From Marinosulfonomonas sp. (GTDB taxonomy: Bacteria > Pseudomonadota > Alphaproteobacteria > Rhodobacterales > Rhodobacteraceae), in contig JAHRVD010000310.1 in the NCBI GenBank assembly GCA_019090845.1, forward strand, positions 1 through 7,880: a DNA stretch of 7,880 nt, read 5' to 3'. Below are positions 1-6,876 of this stretch, piece after piece (the first letter of the stretch is position 1; every line of letters starts with the position of its first letter). Below the pieces are notes generated by a model. That model ran no database searches. It saw only the letters and a program-made list of their open reading frames with translations, and had not been told where the DNA came from. The translations under genes and the position numbers were made by a program.

Positions 1-822
1 GCCGCCTTGCGGGACGCGGGATATAAGGTGGTAACGGTGGACGCGGATCGCGACCTTGCCACACGCCTGAACGACATCAAGCCAACGGTGGCTTTCAACG
101 CGCTTCACGGGCGGTGGGGCGAAGATGGATGTGTTCAGGGCATGCTGGAATGGCTGCAAATTCCATATACGCACTCGGGGGTTCTGGCCTCGGCTTTGGC
201 GATGGATAAACAGCGTTGCAAGCTGGCCTATGCGGACGAGGGTCTGCCGTTTGTGAATAGTGTGATCGCGGATCGTGATGCGGTTGAGGCCGCTCATGTG
301 ATGGAGCCGCCCTATGTGGTTAAACCCAACAACGAAGGATCTTCGGTTGGCGTTTATATTGTGCATGAAACCGCTAACGGGCCGCCTAGGATGGCGCGCG
401 AAATGCCCGATCAGGTGATGGTCGAAACCTATGCCCCGGGGCGCGAGCTGACGACAACGGTGATGGGTGAGCGCACACTTGGCGTTACCGATATCCTGAC
501 CGACGGCTGGTATGATTATCATGCGAAATACGAGGAAGGTGGCTCGCGTCATGTTATCCCCGCCGATATTCCTGACGAAATCACCGAGGCTTGTCTGGAT
601 TTTGCGCAGCGTGCACATCGCACGCTTGGCTGTCGCGGTGTCAGCCGCACCGATTTCAGATGGGACGAAACACGCGGGCTGGATGGGCTGATCCTGCTGG
701 AAACCAACACGCAGCCCGGCATGACGCCAACATCGCTGTCGCCCGAACAGGCGGCCCATTGTGGCATCTCATTTCCCGAATTTTGCAAATGGATGGTAGA
801 GGACGCGTCATGCAACCGCTGA
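1..822 (+). CDS. ddl: D-alanine--D-alanine ligase, 5'-truncated by window edge
   Basis: The product joins two D-alanines with ATP in the cytoplasm, giving the dipeptide that MurF adds to the peptidoglycan precursor. The frame is open from base 1; 273 residues are visible and the family is usually about 300-310, so roughly 30-35 N-terminal residues, including the first glycine-rich strand, lie outside the window. Visible residues 36-43 read HGRWGEDG, the substrate-loop region. Residues 106-118 (VVKPNNEGSSVGV) are the ATP-grasp lysine and glycine-rich loop. Residues 171-177 read YDYHAKY, and 234-242 (ETNTQPGMT) carry the metal-binding Glu and Asn plus the conserved PGMT turn. No key residue is missing from the visible part. 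The 3' end overlaps ftsQ by 13 bases, which suggests translational coupling. The TTG at 7 is internal and is not the real start. The assignment is firm. Confidence 0.97.
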   Translation, partial: AALRDAGYKVVTVDADRDLATRLNDIKPTVAFNALHGRWGEDGCVQGMLEWLQIPYTHSGVLASALAMDKQRCKLAYADEGLPFVNSVIADRDAVEAAHVMEPPYVVKPNNEGSSVGVYIVHETANGPPRMAREMPDQVMVETYAPGRELTTTVMGERTLGVTDILTDGWYDYHAKYEEGGSRHVIPADIPDEITEACLDFAQRAHRTLGCRGVSRTDFRWDETRGLDGLILLETNTQPGMTPTSLSPEQAAHCGISFPEFCKWMVEDASCNR

Positions 823-1688
823 AACCGTCACGCCGTGATCCGGCCCCGTCGCGTGTTGCCTACCGTCTGCAACGCCTGTGGCTGACGCCGGTATTTCGCA
901 TATTCATGCGGGCGGGCCTGCCGGTCGCTTTGGTTGTTGGCCTGATTGGCGGCTATTTCAGCCAGCCTGAAAACCGTGAAGCCGTGTATGGAAAATTCGC
1001 AGAGCTGCGCCGCTCGATCGAGGAACGGCCAGAGTTCATGGTCAAACTGATGGCAATTGACGGCGCGACGCCGTCCATTGGCGATGATATCCGCGAAATT
1101 GTGCCCGTTGATTTCCCGGTCAGCTCGTTTGATCTGGACTTGCCCGGCATCCACGACCGAATTGCCGAACTGGACGCAGTTGAGCGGGTCGATGTGCGTA
1201 TTCGGGCCGGTGGGATTTTGCAGGTTCAAATAATCGAGCGCACACCCGCCGCGGTCTGGCGCGTCGGGCAGGACCTTGAATTGCTTGATGCCGTTGGTCA
1301 CCGGGTGGCGGTGATATCCTCGCGGCTGGAGCGCGCCGACCTGCCTTTGCTGGCCGGTGAGGGTGCTGAAAAGCATGTGCCCGAGGCACTGGCATTGCTG
1401 GCCGCAGCCGAGCCGGTGCGTGGCCGGGTGCGCGGTTTGGTTCGGATTGGCAGCCGCCGCTGGGATGTTGTGCTGGATCGCGAACAGCGAATTTTGCTTC
1501 CCGATCAAAACCCGATACCGGCATTTGAGCAGGTGATGGCGCTGGTTCAGGCGCGCGACCTGCTTGAGCGCGATATTATCGTTGTCGATATGAGAAATCA
1601 GAACCGTCCTACGCTGCGCATGGGACGCCCCGCAATTGCAGAAATGCGCCGCATTCGGGCGGCACACCCTGGAGCATACCGCGAATGA
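810..1688 (+). CDS. ftsQ: Cell division protein FtsQ
   Basis: FtsQ is a bitopic inner-membrane protein that links the cytoplasmic divisome to FtsL/FtsB and septal peptidoglycan synthesis. I chose ATG 810 (292 aa) over longer in-frame options because it has AGAGGA (798-803) six bases upstream and gives a normal family architecture. Residues 1-33 are a basic cytoplasmic tail, about 35-50 form one membrane segment rich in Ala, Val, Leu and Gly, and about 77-145 fit the POTRA domain (MAIDGATPS near its start, VDVRIRAGG at 127-135). The rest is the periplasmic beta domain. FtsQ sequences diverge strongly, so the call rests on topology, the POTRA pattern and the position between ddl and ftsA. It overlaps ddl by 13 bases and ftsA by 4, as in a co-transcribed unit. 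A long antisense reading frame across it is a shadow. Confidence 0.95.
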   Translation: MQPLKPSRRDPAPSRVAYRLQRLWLTPVFRIFMRAGLPVALVVGLIGGYFSQPENREAVYGKFAELRRSIEERPEFMVKLMAIDGATPSIGDDIREIVPVDFPVSSFDLDLPGIHDRIAELDAVERVDVRIRAGGILQVQIIERTPAAVWRVGQDLELLDAVGHRVAVISSRLERADLPLLAGEGAEKHVPEALALLAAAEPVRGRVRGLVRIGSRRWDVVLDREQRILLPDQNPIPAFEQVMALVQARDLLERDIIVVDMRNQNRPTLRMGRPAIAEMRRIRAAHPGAYRE

Positions 1689-3019
1689 ACGATCTCTATT
1701 CCACCCAACGGGGCATGCGAAACATGCGCAAGGCTGCGATGCAGCGCGGTGTGATTGCCATTTTGGATATCGGAACCTCAAAAATCGCCTGTCTGGTGCT
1801 GCGTTTTGACGGGCCGGACAGTTTTCGCGAGGTGGACGGCATCGGTTCGATGGCCGGGCAATCTTCGTTCCGGGTGATTGGTGCGGCGACGACCCGTTCG
1901 CGTGGTGTTAAATTCGGCGAAATCGACGTGATGCAGGAAACCGAGCGGGCCATTCGCACGGCCGTTCAGGCGGCCCAGAAAATGGCCAATGTGCGCGTTG
2001 ACCATGTGATTGCCAGTTTTTCAGGTGCCGGGCCGCGATCCTATGGATTGGCGGGTGAGGTCAATCTGGTCGACAGCGTTGTCAGCGAGCAGGACGTAAG
2101 CCGGGTTTTGGCCGCATGTGATGTGCCTGATATCGGCGAGGGGCGTGAAGTATTGCACGCGCATCCGATAAATTTTGCGTTAGACCACCGCTCTGGCCTT
2201 GGTGACCCGCGCGGACAGATCGGCAACCGGCTGGCGGCAGATATGCACATGCTGACGGTTGACAGTATGGTTGTGCAAAACCTGCTTTATTGCATCAAAC
2301 GCTGTGATCTGGAGCTCGCCGGGCTGGCGTCTTCGGCCTATGTGTCGGGTATTTCGTCGCTGGTTGAGGATGAACAGGAATTGGGTGCAGCCTGCGTTGA
2401 TCTTGGTGGTGGCACCACTGGCATTTCAATATTCATGAAAAAGCACATGATTTACACCGATTGCGTCCGTATGGGGGGCGATCACGTCACGCTTGATATT
2501 TCCAAAGGCTTGCAGGTGCCGCTGGCAACGGCTGAGCGGATTAAAACGTTCTACGGCGGTGTTGTTGCAACCGGCATGGATGACCGGGAAATGATTGAGA
2601 TCGGCGGCGACACCGGCGACTGGGAACATGACCGGCGCAGCGTTAGCCGCGCCGAACTGATCGGGATTATGCGCCCGCGGGTCGAAGAAATTCTGGAAGA
2701 GGTCCGGGTCCGTTTGGACGCGGCCGGGTTTGAACATTTGCCAAGCCAGCAGATCGTGTTCACCGGCGGCGCTAGCCAGATACCGGGGCTGGACAGCCTT
2801 GCACCCAAAATACTTGGCCAGCAAATCCGGATTGGCCGGCCTTTGCGCGTGCAGGGATTGCCACAGGCGGCAACTGGTTCTTCCTTTGCGGCGTCGGTCG
2901 GACTTTGCCTATTTGCAGCACACCCTCAGGATGAGTGGTGGGACTTTGAGATTCCTTTAGAGAGATATTCGTCACGATCCCTGAAACGAGCGGCGAAATG
3001 GTTTAAGGATAACTGGTGA
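1685..3019 (+). CDS. ftsA: Cell division protein FtsA
   Basis: FtsA is an actin-fold ATP-binding protein that tethers FtsZ filaments to the inner membrane and recruits later divisome proteins. The product has 444 aa, slightly longer than the E. coli protein (about 420), with a basic N-terminal extension of about 22 residues. Residues 28-33 (DIGTSK) are the first phosphate motif, about 95-175 form the FtsA-specific 1C domain, 239-246 (DLGGGTTG) are the second phosphate motif and 359-369 (FTGGASQIPGL) the adenosine motif. The C-terminus, residues 431-444 (RSLKRAAKWFKDNW), is a basic amphipathic helix that fits the membrane-targeting sequence. ATG 1685 overlaps the ftsQ stop as ATGA; GGAG lies at 1671-1674, ten bases upstream, so coupling to ftsQ translation is likely. 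A 175-base gap separates it from ftsZ. Confidence 0.98.
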   Translation: MNDLYSTQRGMRNMRKAAMQRGVIAILDIGTSKIACLVLRFDGPDSFREVDGIGSMAGQSSFRVIGAATTRSRGVKFGEIDVMQETERAIRTAVQAAQKMANVRVDHVIASFSGAGPRSYGLAGEVNLVDSVVSEQDVSRVLAACDVPDIGEGREVLHAHPINFALDHRSGLGDPRGQIGNRLAADMHMLTVDSMVVQNLLYCIKRCDLELAGLASSAYVSGISSLVEDEQELGAACVDLGGGTTGISIFMKKHMIYTDCVRMGGDHVTLDISKGLQVPLATAERIKTFYGGVVATGMDDREMIEIGGDTGDWEHDRRSVSRAELIGIMRPRVEEILEEVRVRLDAAGFEHLPSQQIVFTGGASQIPGLDSLAPKILGQQIRIGRPLRVQGLPQAATGSSFAASVGLCLFAAHPQDEWWDFEIPLERYSSRSLKRAAKWFKDNW

Positions 3020-3194
3020 ACACAATATGTCGGGAAATCGGCAAAATCCCGCTGTTAGAGGCAAAATAGACCCCATATTTTGTGTCATTTTTGTGATTTT
3101 GGGGTGACGACTCGGATGACTCTCAGTAAGAATGGCGCCGAGTAGCTAATTCCGGCCGATATTTAGGCCCAGTGAAAAAAACAGGCGGTACAAA
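3020..3194 (+). promoter_or_regulatory. ftsA-ftsZ intergenic region, probable ftsZ promoter and leader
   Basis: This 175-base gap has no convincing gene. It begins with weak inverted repeats (CGGGA/TCCCG arms at 3031-3051; ACCCCA/TGGGGT arms at 3070-3075 and 3100-3105), then a T-rich tract at about 3076-3100. A possible sigma70 promoter is GTGACG (3104-3109, 4 of 6 matches to TTGACA), a 17-base spacer, and TAAGAA (3127-3132, 3 of 6), which would start RNA near 3140. This match is weak. The predicted leader holds GGCC arms at 3154-3157 and 3166-3169. The ftsZ ribosome binding site is AGGCGG (3183-3188), six bases before the ATG. Separate ftsZ promoters in this position are common in alphaproteobacteria. 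I see no CtrA-type TTAA-N7-TTAA site. Confidence 0.4.
3106..3123. repeat. Tandem 9-mer pair, each carrying a GANTC site
   Basis: Two adjacent 9-mers, GACGACTCG (3106-3114) and GATGACTCT (3115-3123), match at 7 of 9 positions. Each contains GACTC, at 3109-3113 and 3118-3122, which fits GANTC, the recognition sequence of the alphaproteobacterial cell-cycle methyltransferase CcrM. They lie 72-86 bases before the ftsZ start and, if the weak promoter described for this gap is right, within or at the edge of its spacer. The sites are read directly from the sequence; their methylation or regulatory use is inferred. Confidence 0.5.
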
Positions 3195-4751
3195 ATGACA
3201 TTGAACCTGATGATGCCCCAACAGGATGATTTAAAGCCACGTATTACAGTTTTCGGCGTCGGTGGTGCCGGTGGCAATGCGGTCAATAACATGATCGAAA
3301 AGCAACTCGACGGAGTCGAGTTTGTCGTCGCAAATACCGATGCTCAGGCTTTGCAACAGTCTACCGCGTCAAACAAGATTCAGATGGGCGTGAAAGTCAC
3401 CGAAGGTCTGGGCGCAGGTGCGCATCCATCGGTCGGTGCTGCCGCCGCCGAAGAGACCATCGAAGAAATCGTAGACCAGTTGGCAGGCGCGCATATGTGC
3501 TTCATCACGGCCGGCATGGGCGGGGGCACCGGAACCGGCGCTGCACCGATCATCGCACAGGCCGCGCGCGAACTTGGGGTTCTGACGGTTGGCGTTGTTA
3601 CCAAGCCATTTCAGTTTGAAGGCGCCAAACGGATGAGGCAGGCCGAAGACGGCGTTGATACGCTTCAGAAAATGGTCGATACGCTAATTATTATTCCCAA
3701 CCAGAACCTGTTCCGTCTGGCCAATGAAAACACCACCTTTACCGAAGCATTCTCGCTGGCCGATGATGTGCTCTACCAAGGTGTCAAAGGGGTGACCGAT
3801 CTGATGGTGCGCCCCGGCCTTATCAACCTTGACTTTGCCGACGTTCGCGCGGTGATGGACGAGATGGGCAAAGCAATGATGGGCACCGGCGAAGGCACCG
3901 GCGAAGATCGCGCTATTCAGGCCGCTGAAAAAGCCATCGCCAACCCACTGCTGGATGAGATTAGCCTGCGCGGAGCAAAAGGCGTGTTGATCAACATCAC
4001 CGGCAGCGCCGATCTGACCCTATTTGAACTGGATGAAGCTGCAAACCGTATTCGCGAAGAAGTGGATCAGGACGCAAACATCATCGTCGGCTCGACACTT
4101 GATACGGGCATGGACGGGGTCATGCGCGTTAGCGTTGTGGCGACTGGCATCGACGTGGCTGAATCTGTGGCCGAGGTTCCTGTCCCGCGCCGCCGCATGG
4201 CAGCACCGCTGGATACCGCCGCAGAGATTGAACAGCCCGCAGCCGCCGAGGCCGCCGTTGCAACTTTTTCGATGAGCGAGCCGGCAACGGCCGCTCCAGA
4301 AGAACCAAACCTTTTTCAGGAGTTTGAAGCACAGTCGGAAGTTGCCGAGCCGGCATTCCAGCCGATCCAAGACGATCTGCCACCACCGGCCTATCAGCCA
4401 CAAGCAGCTCCGGTTGCCGAAGAATTTGTGGCCCCACAAGCAGCGTCGGCCGGTACGCCATCACCCGAAGCAATGGCGCGCCTGCAGGCAGCGGTTCAAA
4501 AAGTACCACATCGCAAGATGGAACGCCCCGCCGCAAGCCCACAACCAACGGCAACCAGTGACAAACCGAGATTTGGAATTAACTCTCTGATCAACCGGAT
4601 GACTGGCCAACAGGGCGAAACTTCGGCGCAACCTAGCGCGCCTGCTGCCCGTCAGGAACCGCAGATTCGGGCAGTGGATGAAGAGCCCGATCTGGACCCG
4701 GAACAGGAACGAATTGAAATTCCGGCGTTCCTGCGGCGTCAGGCCAACTAA
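3195..4751 (+). CDS. ftsZ: Cell division GTPase FtsZ
   Basis: FtsZ is the tubulin-like GTPase that forms the Z-ring at midcell and organises septum synthesis. The product has 518 aa, longer than the 383 of E. coli, and the difference is linker. The globular GTPase covers about 13-320: [11 protein letters not shown] (21-31) is the first nucleotide loop, GGGTGTG (109-115) the tubulin signature and NLDFADVR (211-218) the T7 loop, with D213 and D216 in the catalytic positions. Residues about 321-500 are low-complexity and rich in Pro, Ala, Glu and Gln, as expected for a disordered linker. Two parts look more ordered: about 421-441 and 458-471 ([14 protein letters not shown]). The end, residues 507-516 ([10 protein letters not shown]), is the conserved peptide that binds FtsA and other partners. 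The start is set by AGGCGG six bases upstream. It appears to be its own transcription unit, between a likely promoter region and a terminator. Confidence 0.99.
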   Translation: MTLNLMMPQQDDLKPRITVFGVGGAGGNAVNNMIEKQLDGVEFVVANTDAQALQQSTASNKIQMGVKVTEGLGAGAHPSVGAAAAEETIEEIVDQLAGAHMCFITAGMGGGTGTGAAPIIAQAARELGVLTVGVVTKPFQFEGAKRMRQAEDGVDTLQKMVDTLIIIPNQNLFRLANENTTFTEAFSLADDVLYQGVKGVTDLMVRPGLINLDFADVRAVMDEMGKAMMGTGEGTGEDRAIQAAEKAIANPLLDEISLRGAKGVLINITGSADLTLFELDEAANRIREEVDQDANIIVGSTLDTGMDGVMRVSVVATGIDVAESVAEVPVPRRRMAAPLDTAAEIEQPAAAEAAVATFSMSEPATAAPEEPNLFQEFEAQSEVAEPAFQPIQDDLPPPAYQPQAAPVAEEFVAPQAASAGTPSPEAMARLQAAVQKVPHRKMERPAASPQPTATSDKPRFGINSLINRMTGQQGETSAQPSAPAARQEPQIRAVDEEPDLDPEQERIEIPAFLRRQAN

Positions 4752-4773
4752 GTTCCGGTCACATCTTGAAAAC

Positions 4774-4803
4774 AAGAGGGTCGGTTCGTCCGACCCTTTT
4801 TTT
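4774..4803 (+). terminator. Intrinsic terminator after ftsZ
   Basis: A perfect 7-bp G+C-rich stem, GGGTCGG (4778-4784) and CCGACCC (4790-4796), encloses the five-base loop TTCGT and is followed at once by seven T residues (4797-4803). The A residues before the stem can pair with the T-tract and lengthen it. It lies 22 bases after the ftsZ stop. This is a textbook Rho-independent terminator and implies that most ftsZ transcripts end here, so lpxC needs its own promoter or read-through. Confidence 0.93.
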
Positions 4804-4979
4804 GTTTATTATCAATATTATATCAGACCTTCCCCGGCCGTTGGCGGGAACCCGCGTATTTCCCACGCCTATGTTTCAGTCCGTTACAAAGTTTGAGTTG
4901 AGCATCGGTCCACCGAAAGTTACGCAAAATTTGGGGTTTGTCTGCGTTAATGTCGCGGGCTGTAATTTTGAGGTGAGTT
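4804..4979 (+). promoter_or_regulatory. ftsZ-lpxC intergenic region, lpxC upstream region
   Basis: The stretch between the ftsZ terminator and lpxC has no supported gene. It opens with an A+T-rich segment (4804-4825) containing TATTAT (4816-4821) and TATATC (4819-4824), both resembling a -10 box but without a credible -35, because the terminator hairpin occupies that place. A short dyad, GCGG/CCGC around GAAC, lies at 4844-4855. Because a strong terminator precedes it, an lpxC promoter should be somewhere here, but I cannot place one with confidence. Confidence 0.3.
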
Positions 4980-4982
4980 TTG
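4970..4982 (+). promoter_or_regulatory. Strong ribosome binding site and TTG start of lpxC
   Basis: GAGGTGA (4970-4976) matches seven bases of the extended Shine-Dalgarno consensus and stands at normal distance from TTG 4980. The same reading frame has a TGA stop at 4974-4976, inside this site, so no upstream start is possible. Starting at TTG also reproduces the family N-terminus (QTTIRSSVSF, then the GLHSG motif). The next methionine in frame, residue 80, lies beyond the zinc-ligand motif. TTG is therefore the start. Confidence 0.85.
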
Positions 4983-5900
4983 CAAACGACGATCAGATCT
5001 TCGGTATCTTTTGCCGGCAAAGGTTTACATTCCGGCGTTCCGGCGACGGTGACGATTCAGCCCGCCTCGGTAGAATATGGTGTCTGGTTTCGCCGGACCG
5101 ACATTCACGATCGCGACGCATTGGTCCCGGCCAGATGGGATGTAGTCCAAAAGGGTCGCCTGTGCACCAAAATTGAAAACTCTTCCGGCGTTCAGGTTTC
5201 CACCATAGAACACATCATGGCCGCGCTTGCTGGCTGTGGCATTCACAACGCGCTAATTGAAATCGACGGACCGGAAGTGCCGATACTGGATGGCAGCGCC
5301 GCTGAATTCGTTATGGGTATTCTTAATCGCGGTGTTCAGGAACTCAGTGCGCCGGTCCGTGCGATCCGGGTGCTAAAAGAAATCGAAGTGCGCGACGGCG
5401 AGGCTGTTGCCCGCCTGTCCCCATCCGATGTTTTCGAAATCAGTTTTCACATCCAGTTTGAAGATGCGGCCATTGGCCAGCAGGAAAAATGCCTGAATAT
5501 GGCCAATGGTGCCTTTGTAAAAGAACTTTGCAACAGCCGGACCTTTTGCCGCCAAAGTGATATCGAGGCGATGCGCGAAAACGGTTTGGCTCTTGGCGGA
5601 ACACTTGCCAATGCGGTCGTGGTTGATGGTGCGTCTGTGATGACGCCGGGTGGAATGCGTTATCAGGATGAGGCCGTGCGCCATAAAATGCTGGACGCGC
5701 TTGGCGATCTTGCGTTGTCTGGTGCACCCTTGCTGGCATCGTATTCGGGCTATCGCGCAGGCCATGCATTGACCAACAAATTGCTGCGCGAATTGTTCGC
5801 CCGCCCGGACGCATTCGAGATGGTGCTGTGCGACGAAGATACAGCCTTGCGCCTGCCGGGCGTAGGTGTGCGCCGGTCCGACATTCCTGCAGCTGCTTGA
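4980..5900 (+). CDS. lpxC: UDP-3-O-acyl-N-acetylglucosamine deacetylase LpxC
   Basis: This zinc hydrolase removes the acetyl group from UDP-3-O-acyl-GlcNAc in the cytoplasm, the committed step of lipid A synthesis. Its 306 aa match the E. coli length (305). Residues 15-19 read GLHSG near the start of domain I. E77 and H78 (TIEHIM, 75-80) supply the catalytic base and one zinc ligand. T188 and F189 (SRTF) are in the active site. H235, K236 and D239 (RHKMLDALGD, 234-243) give the other two zinc ligands and the active-site lysine, and H262 (GHALTNK) is the second catalytic histidine, so the active site is complete. Translation starts at TTG. The C-terminus ends in a nonpolar DIPAAA tail. It follows the ftsZ terminator and precedes bamD by 115 bases. 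The function is firm. Confidence 0.98.
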   Translation: MQTTIRSSVSFAGKGLHSGVPATVTIQPASVEYGVWFRRTDIHDRDALVPARWDVVQKGRLCTKIENSSGVQVSTIEHIMAALAGCGIHNALIEIDGPEVPILDGSAAEFVMGILNRGVQELSAPVRAIRVLKEIEVRDGEAVARLSPSDVFEISFHIQFEDAAIGQQEKCLNMANGAFVKELCNSRTFCRQSDIEAMRENGLALGGTLANAVVVDGASVMTPGGMRYQDEAVRHKMLDALGDLALSGAPLLASYSGYRAGHALTNKLLRELFARPDAFEMVLCDEDTALRLPGVGVRRSDIPAAA

Positions 5901-5932
5901 TCCTATTCCAAAAACCTTTTCAAAGGCGTTTT

Positions 5933-5951
5933 GCACAGGAATTTTCTGTGC
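5933..5951. repeat. Perfect 6-bp inverted repeat upstream of bamD
   Basis: GCACAG (5933-5938) and CTGTGC (5946-5951) are exact reverse complements around a 7-base A+T-rich spacer, in the 115-base gap between lpxC and bamD. The 19-base dyad could be a regulator's operator or an RNA hairpin. A weaker hairpin (CCTT/AAGG arms, 5915-5926) sits just upstream and is followed by CGTTTTG, a poor terminator. TAGGAC at 5952-5957, preceded by TGC, resembles an extended -10 box touching the dyad, but no good -35 goes with it. Nothing else is recognisable in this gap. Confidence 0.35.
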
Positions 5952-6015
5952 TAGGACGAAGCTCAGCACTAAGCGGTCGCAACGGCTGCTGGTAATCTGA
6001 TGGGGTGACGGCGCG

Positions 6016-6861
6016 ATGGCAAATGCCAGGTTTGTCAATAAATGGATTGGCGTGTTTTGCATGCTGGCGGTGGTTGCTTCGTGTAACCGCAGCGATGGCC
6101 CCGTGGGTGACCTATCGCTTGAAAATTATTCAGCACAGGATATTTTTGCCCGCGGCGAATATGAACTGGAACGAAAGCGCCCCGATGATGCGGTGAAGTA
6201 TTTCAGCGAGATTGAGCGTCTTTACCCGTATTCTGAATTGGCGAAGCGGGCCTTGGTAATGCAGGCATTTTCCTATCATCGCGACAAGGATTACCCCAAC
6301 AGCCGCGCGACTGCGCAGCGCTACCTTGATTTTTATCCCGCTGAAGAAGACGCGCCCTGGGCGCAGTATCTGATGGCCCTTAGCTATTATGATCAGATTG
6401 ACGATGTGGGCCGCGATCAGGGGCTGACGTTTCAGGCGCTACAGGCTTTGCGTAAGGTGATCGAGCAATATCCAGACAGTGACTATGCCCGCTCTGCAAC
6501 GCTGAAGTTTGATTTGGCGTTTAACCATCTGGCTGCCAAAGAAATGGAAATTGGCCGTTTCTACTTAAAAAAGGGCCATTATACTGCCGCGATCAACCGG
6601 TTCCGCGTTGTGGTCGAAGATTTCCAAACAACGTCGCAAACGCCCGAGGCGCTGCACCGTCTGGTAGAAAGCTACCTGTCGCTTGGTCTTGATGAACAGG
6701 CACAGACCGCGGCCGCCATTCTGGGGCATAATTTCCGTTCCTCCGAATACTACGAAGAAAGCTATGCGCTGCTGACCGGGCGCGGCTTAAAGCCCGAGGC
6801 CAAGGGGTCTGGCTGGCTGGCACGGGTCTACCGGCAGGTGGTCCAGGGTAAATGGCTCTGA
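6016..6861 (+). CDS. bamD: Outer-membrane assembly lipoprotein BamD
   Basis: BamD (formerly ComL/YfiO) is the essential lipoprotein of the BAM complex, which inserts beta-barrel proteins into the outer membrane. The product has 281 aa. Residues 1-22 form a lipoprotein signal peptide: a short basic start, a hydrophobic core, and the lipobox VASC with acylated C23. Tetratricopeptide-like helices follow: about 41-78 (FARGEYELERKR onward), 79-115, 125-165 and 178-235, with family-typical GRFYLKKGHYTAAINRF near 174-190. The start is fixed by an in-frame TGA at 5998-6000 and by GGGGTGA (6002-6008) seven bases before the ATG. recN follows after 15 bases, so the two are probably co-transcribed. lpxC-bamD-recN is the usual alphaproteobacterial order. 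The call is firm. Confidence 0.96.
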   Translation: MANARFVNKWIGVFCMLAVVASCNRSDGPVGDLSLENYSAQDIFARGEYELERKRPDDAVKYFSEIERLYPYSELAKRALVMQAFSYHRDKDYPNSRATAQRYLDFYPAEEDAPWAQYLMALSYYDQIDDVGRDQGLTFQALQALRKVIEQYPDSDYARSATLKFDLAFNHLAAKEMEIGRFYLKKGHYTAAINRFRVVVEDFQTTSQTPEALHRLVESYLSLGLDEQAQTAAAILGHNFRSSEYYEESYALLTGRGLKPEAKGSGWLARVYRQVVQGKWL

Positions 6862-6876
6862 TCCGGGGGACGGGCG

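Noticed and set aside
828..1781. Antisense open frame of 317 codons across ftsQ
   Set aside because: It is opposite a well-supported gene, has many Cys, Arg, Gln and His residues without any recognisable domain, and is typical of the shadow frames seen in G+C-rich coding DNA.
3020..3194. CtrA binding site (TTAA-N7-TTAA) before ftsZ
   Set aside because: Only isolated TTAA-like half-sites are seen (for example 3003-3006, inside the end of ftsA), with no partner at the right spacing.
4844..4855. GCGG-GAAC-CCGC hairpin as a second terminator
   Set aside because: The stem is only four pairs and no T-run follows it.
4938..4966. TTGTCT-N17-TGTAAT as a promoter for lpxC
   Set aside because: The spacing and matches look fair, but transcription would start at about 4973, cutting into the strong ribosome binding site at 4970-4976.
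4871..5176. Possible small + strand gene starting at ATG 4871 and running into lpxC
   Set aside because: About two thirds overlaps lpxC in another frame, no clear ribosome binding site precedes it, and the sequence has no recognisable family features.
5373..6062. Antisense open frame of 229 codons covering the end of lpxC and the bamD upstream gap
   Set aside because: No recognisable domain, and most of it mirrors lpxC codons. Only about 115 bases lie outside genes.
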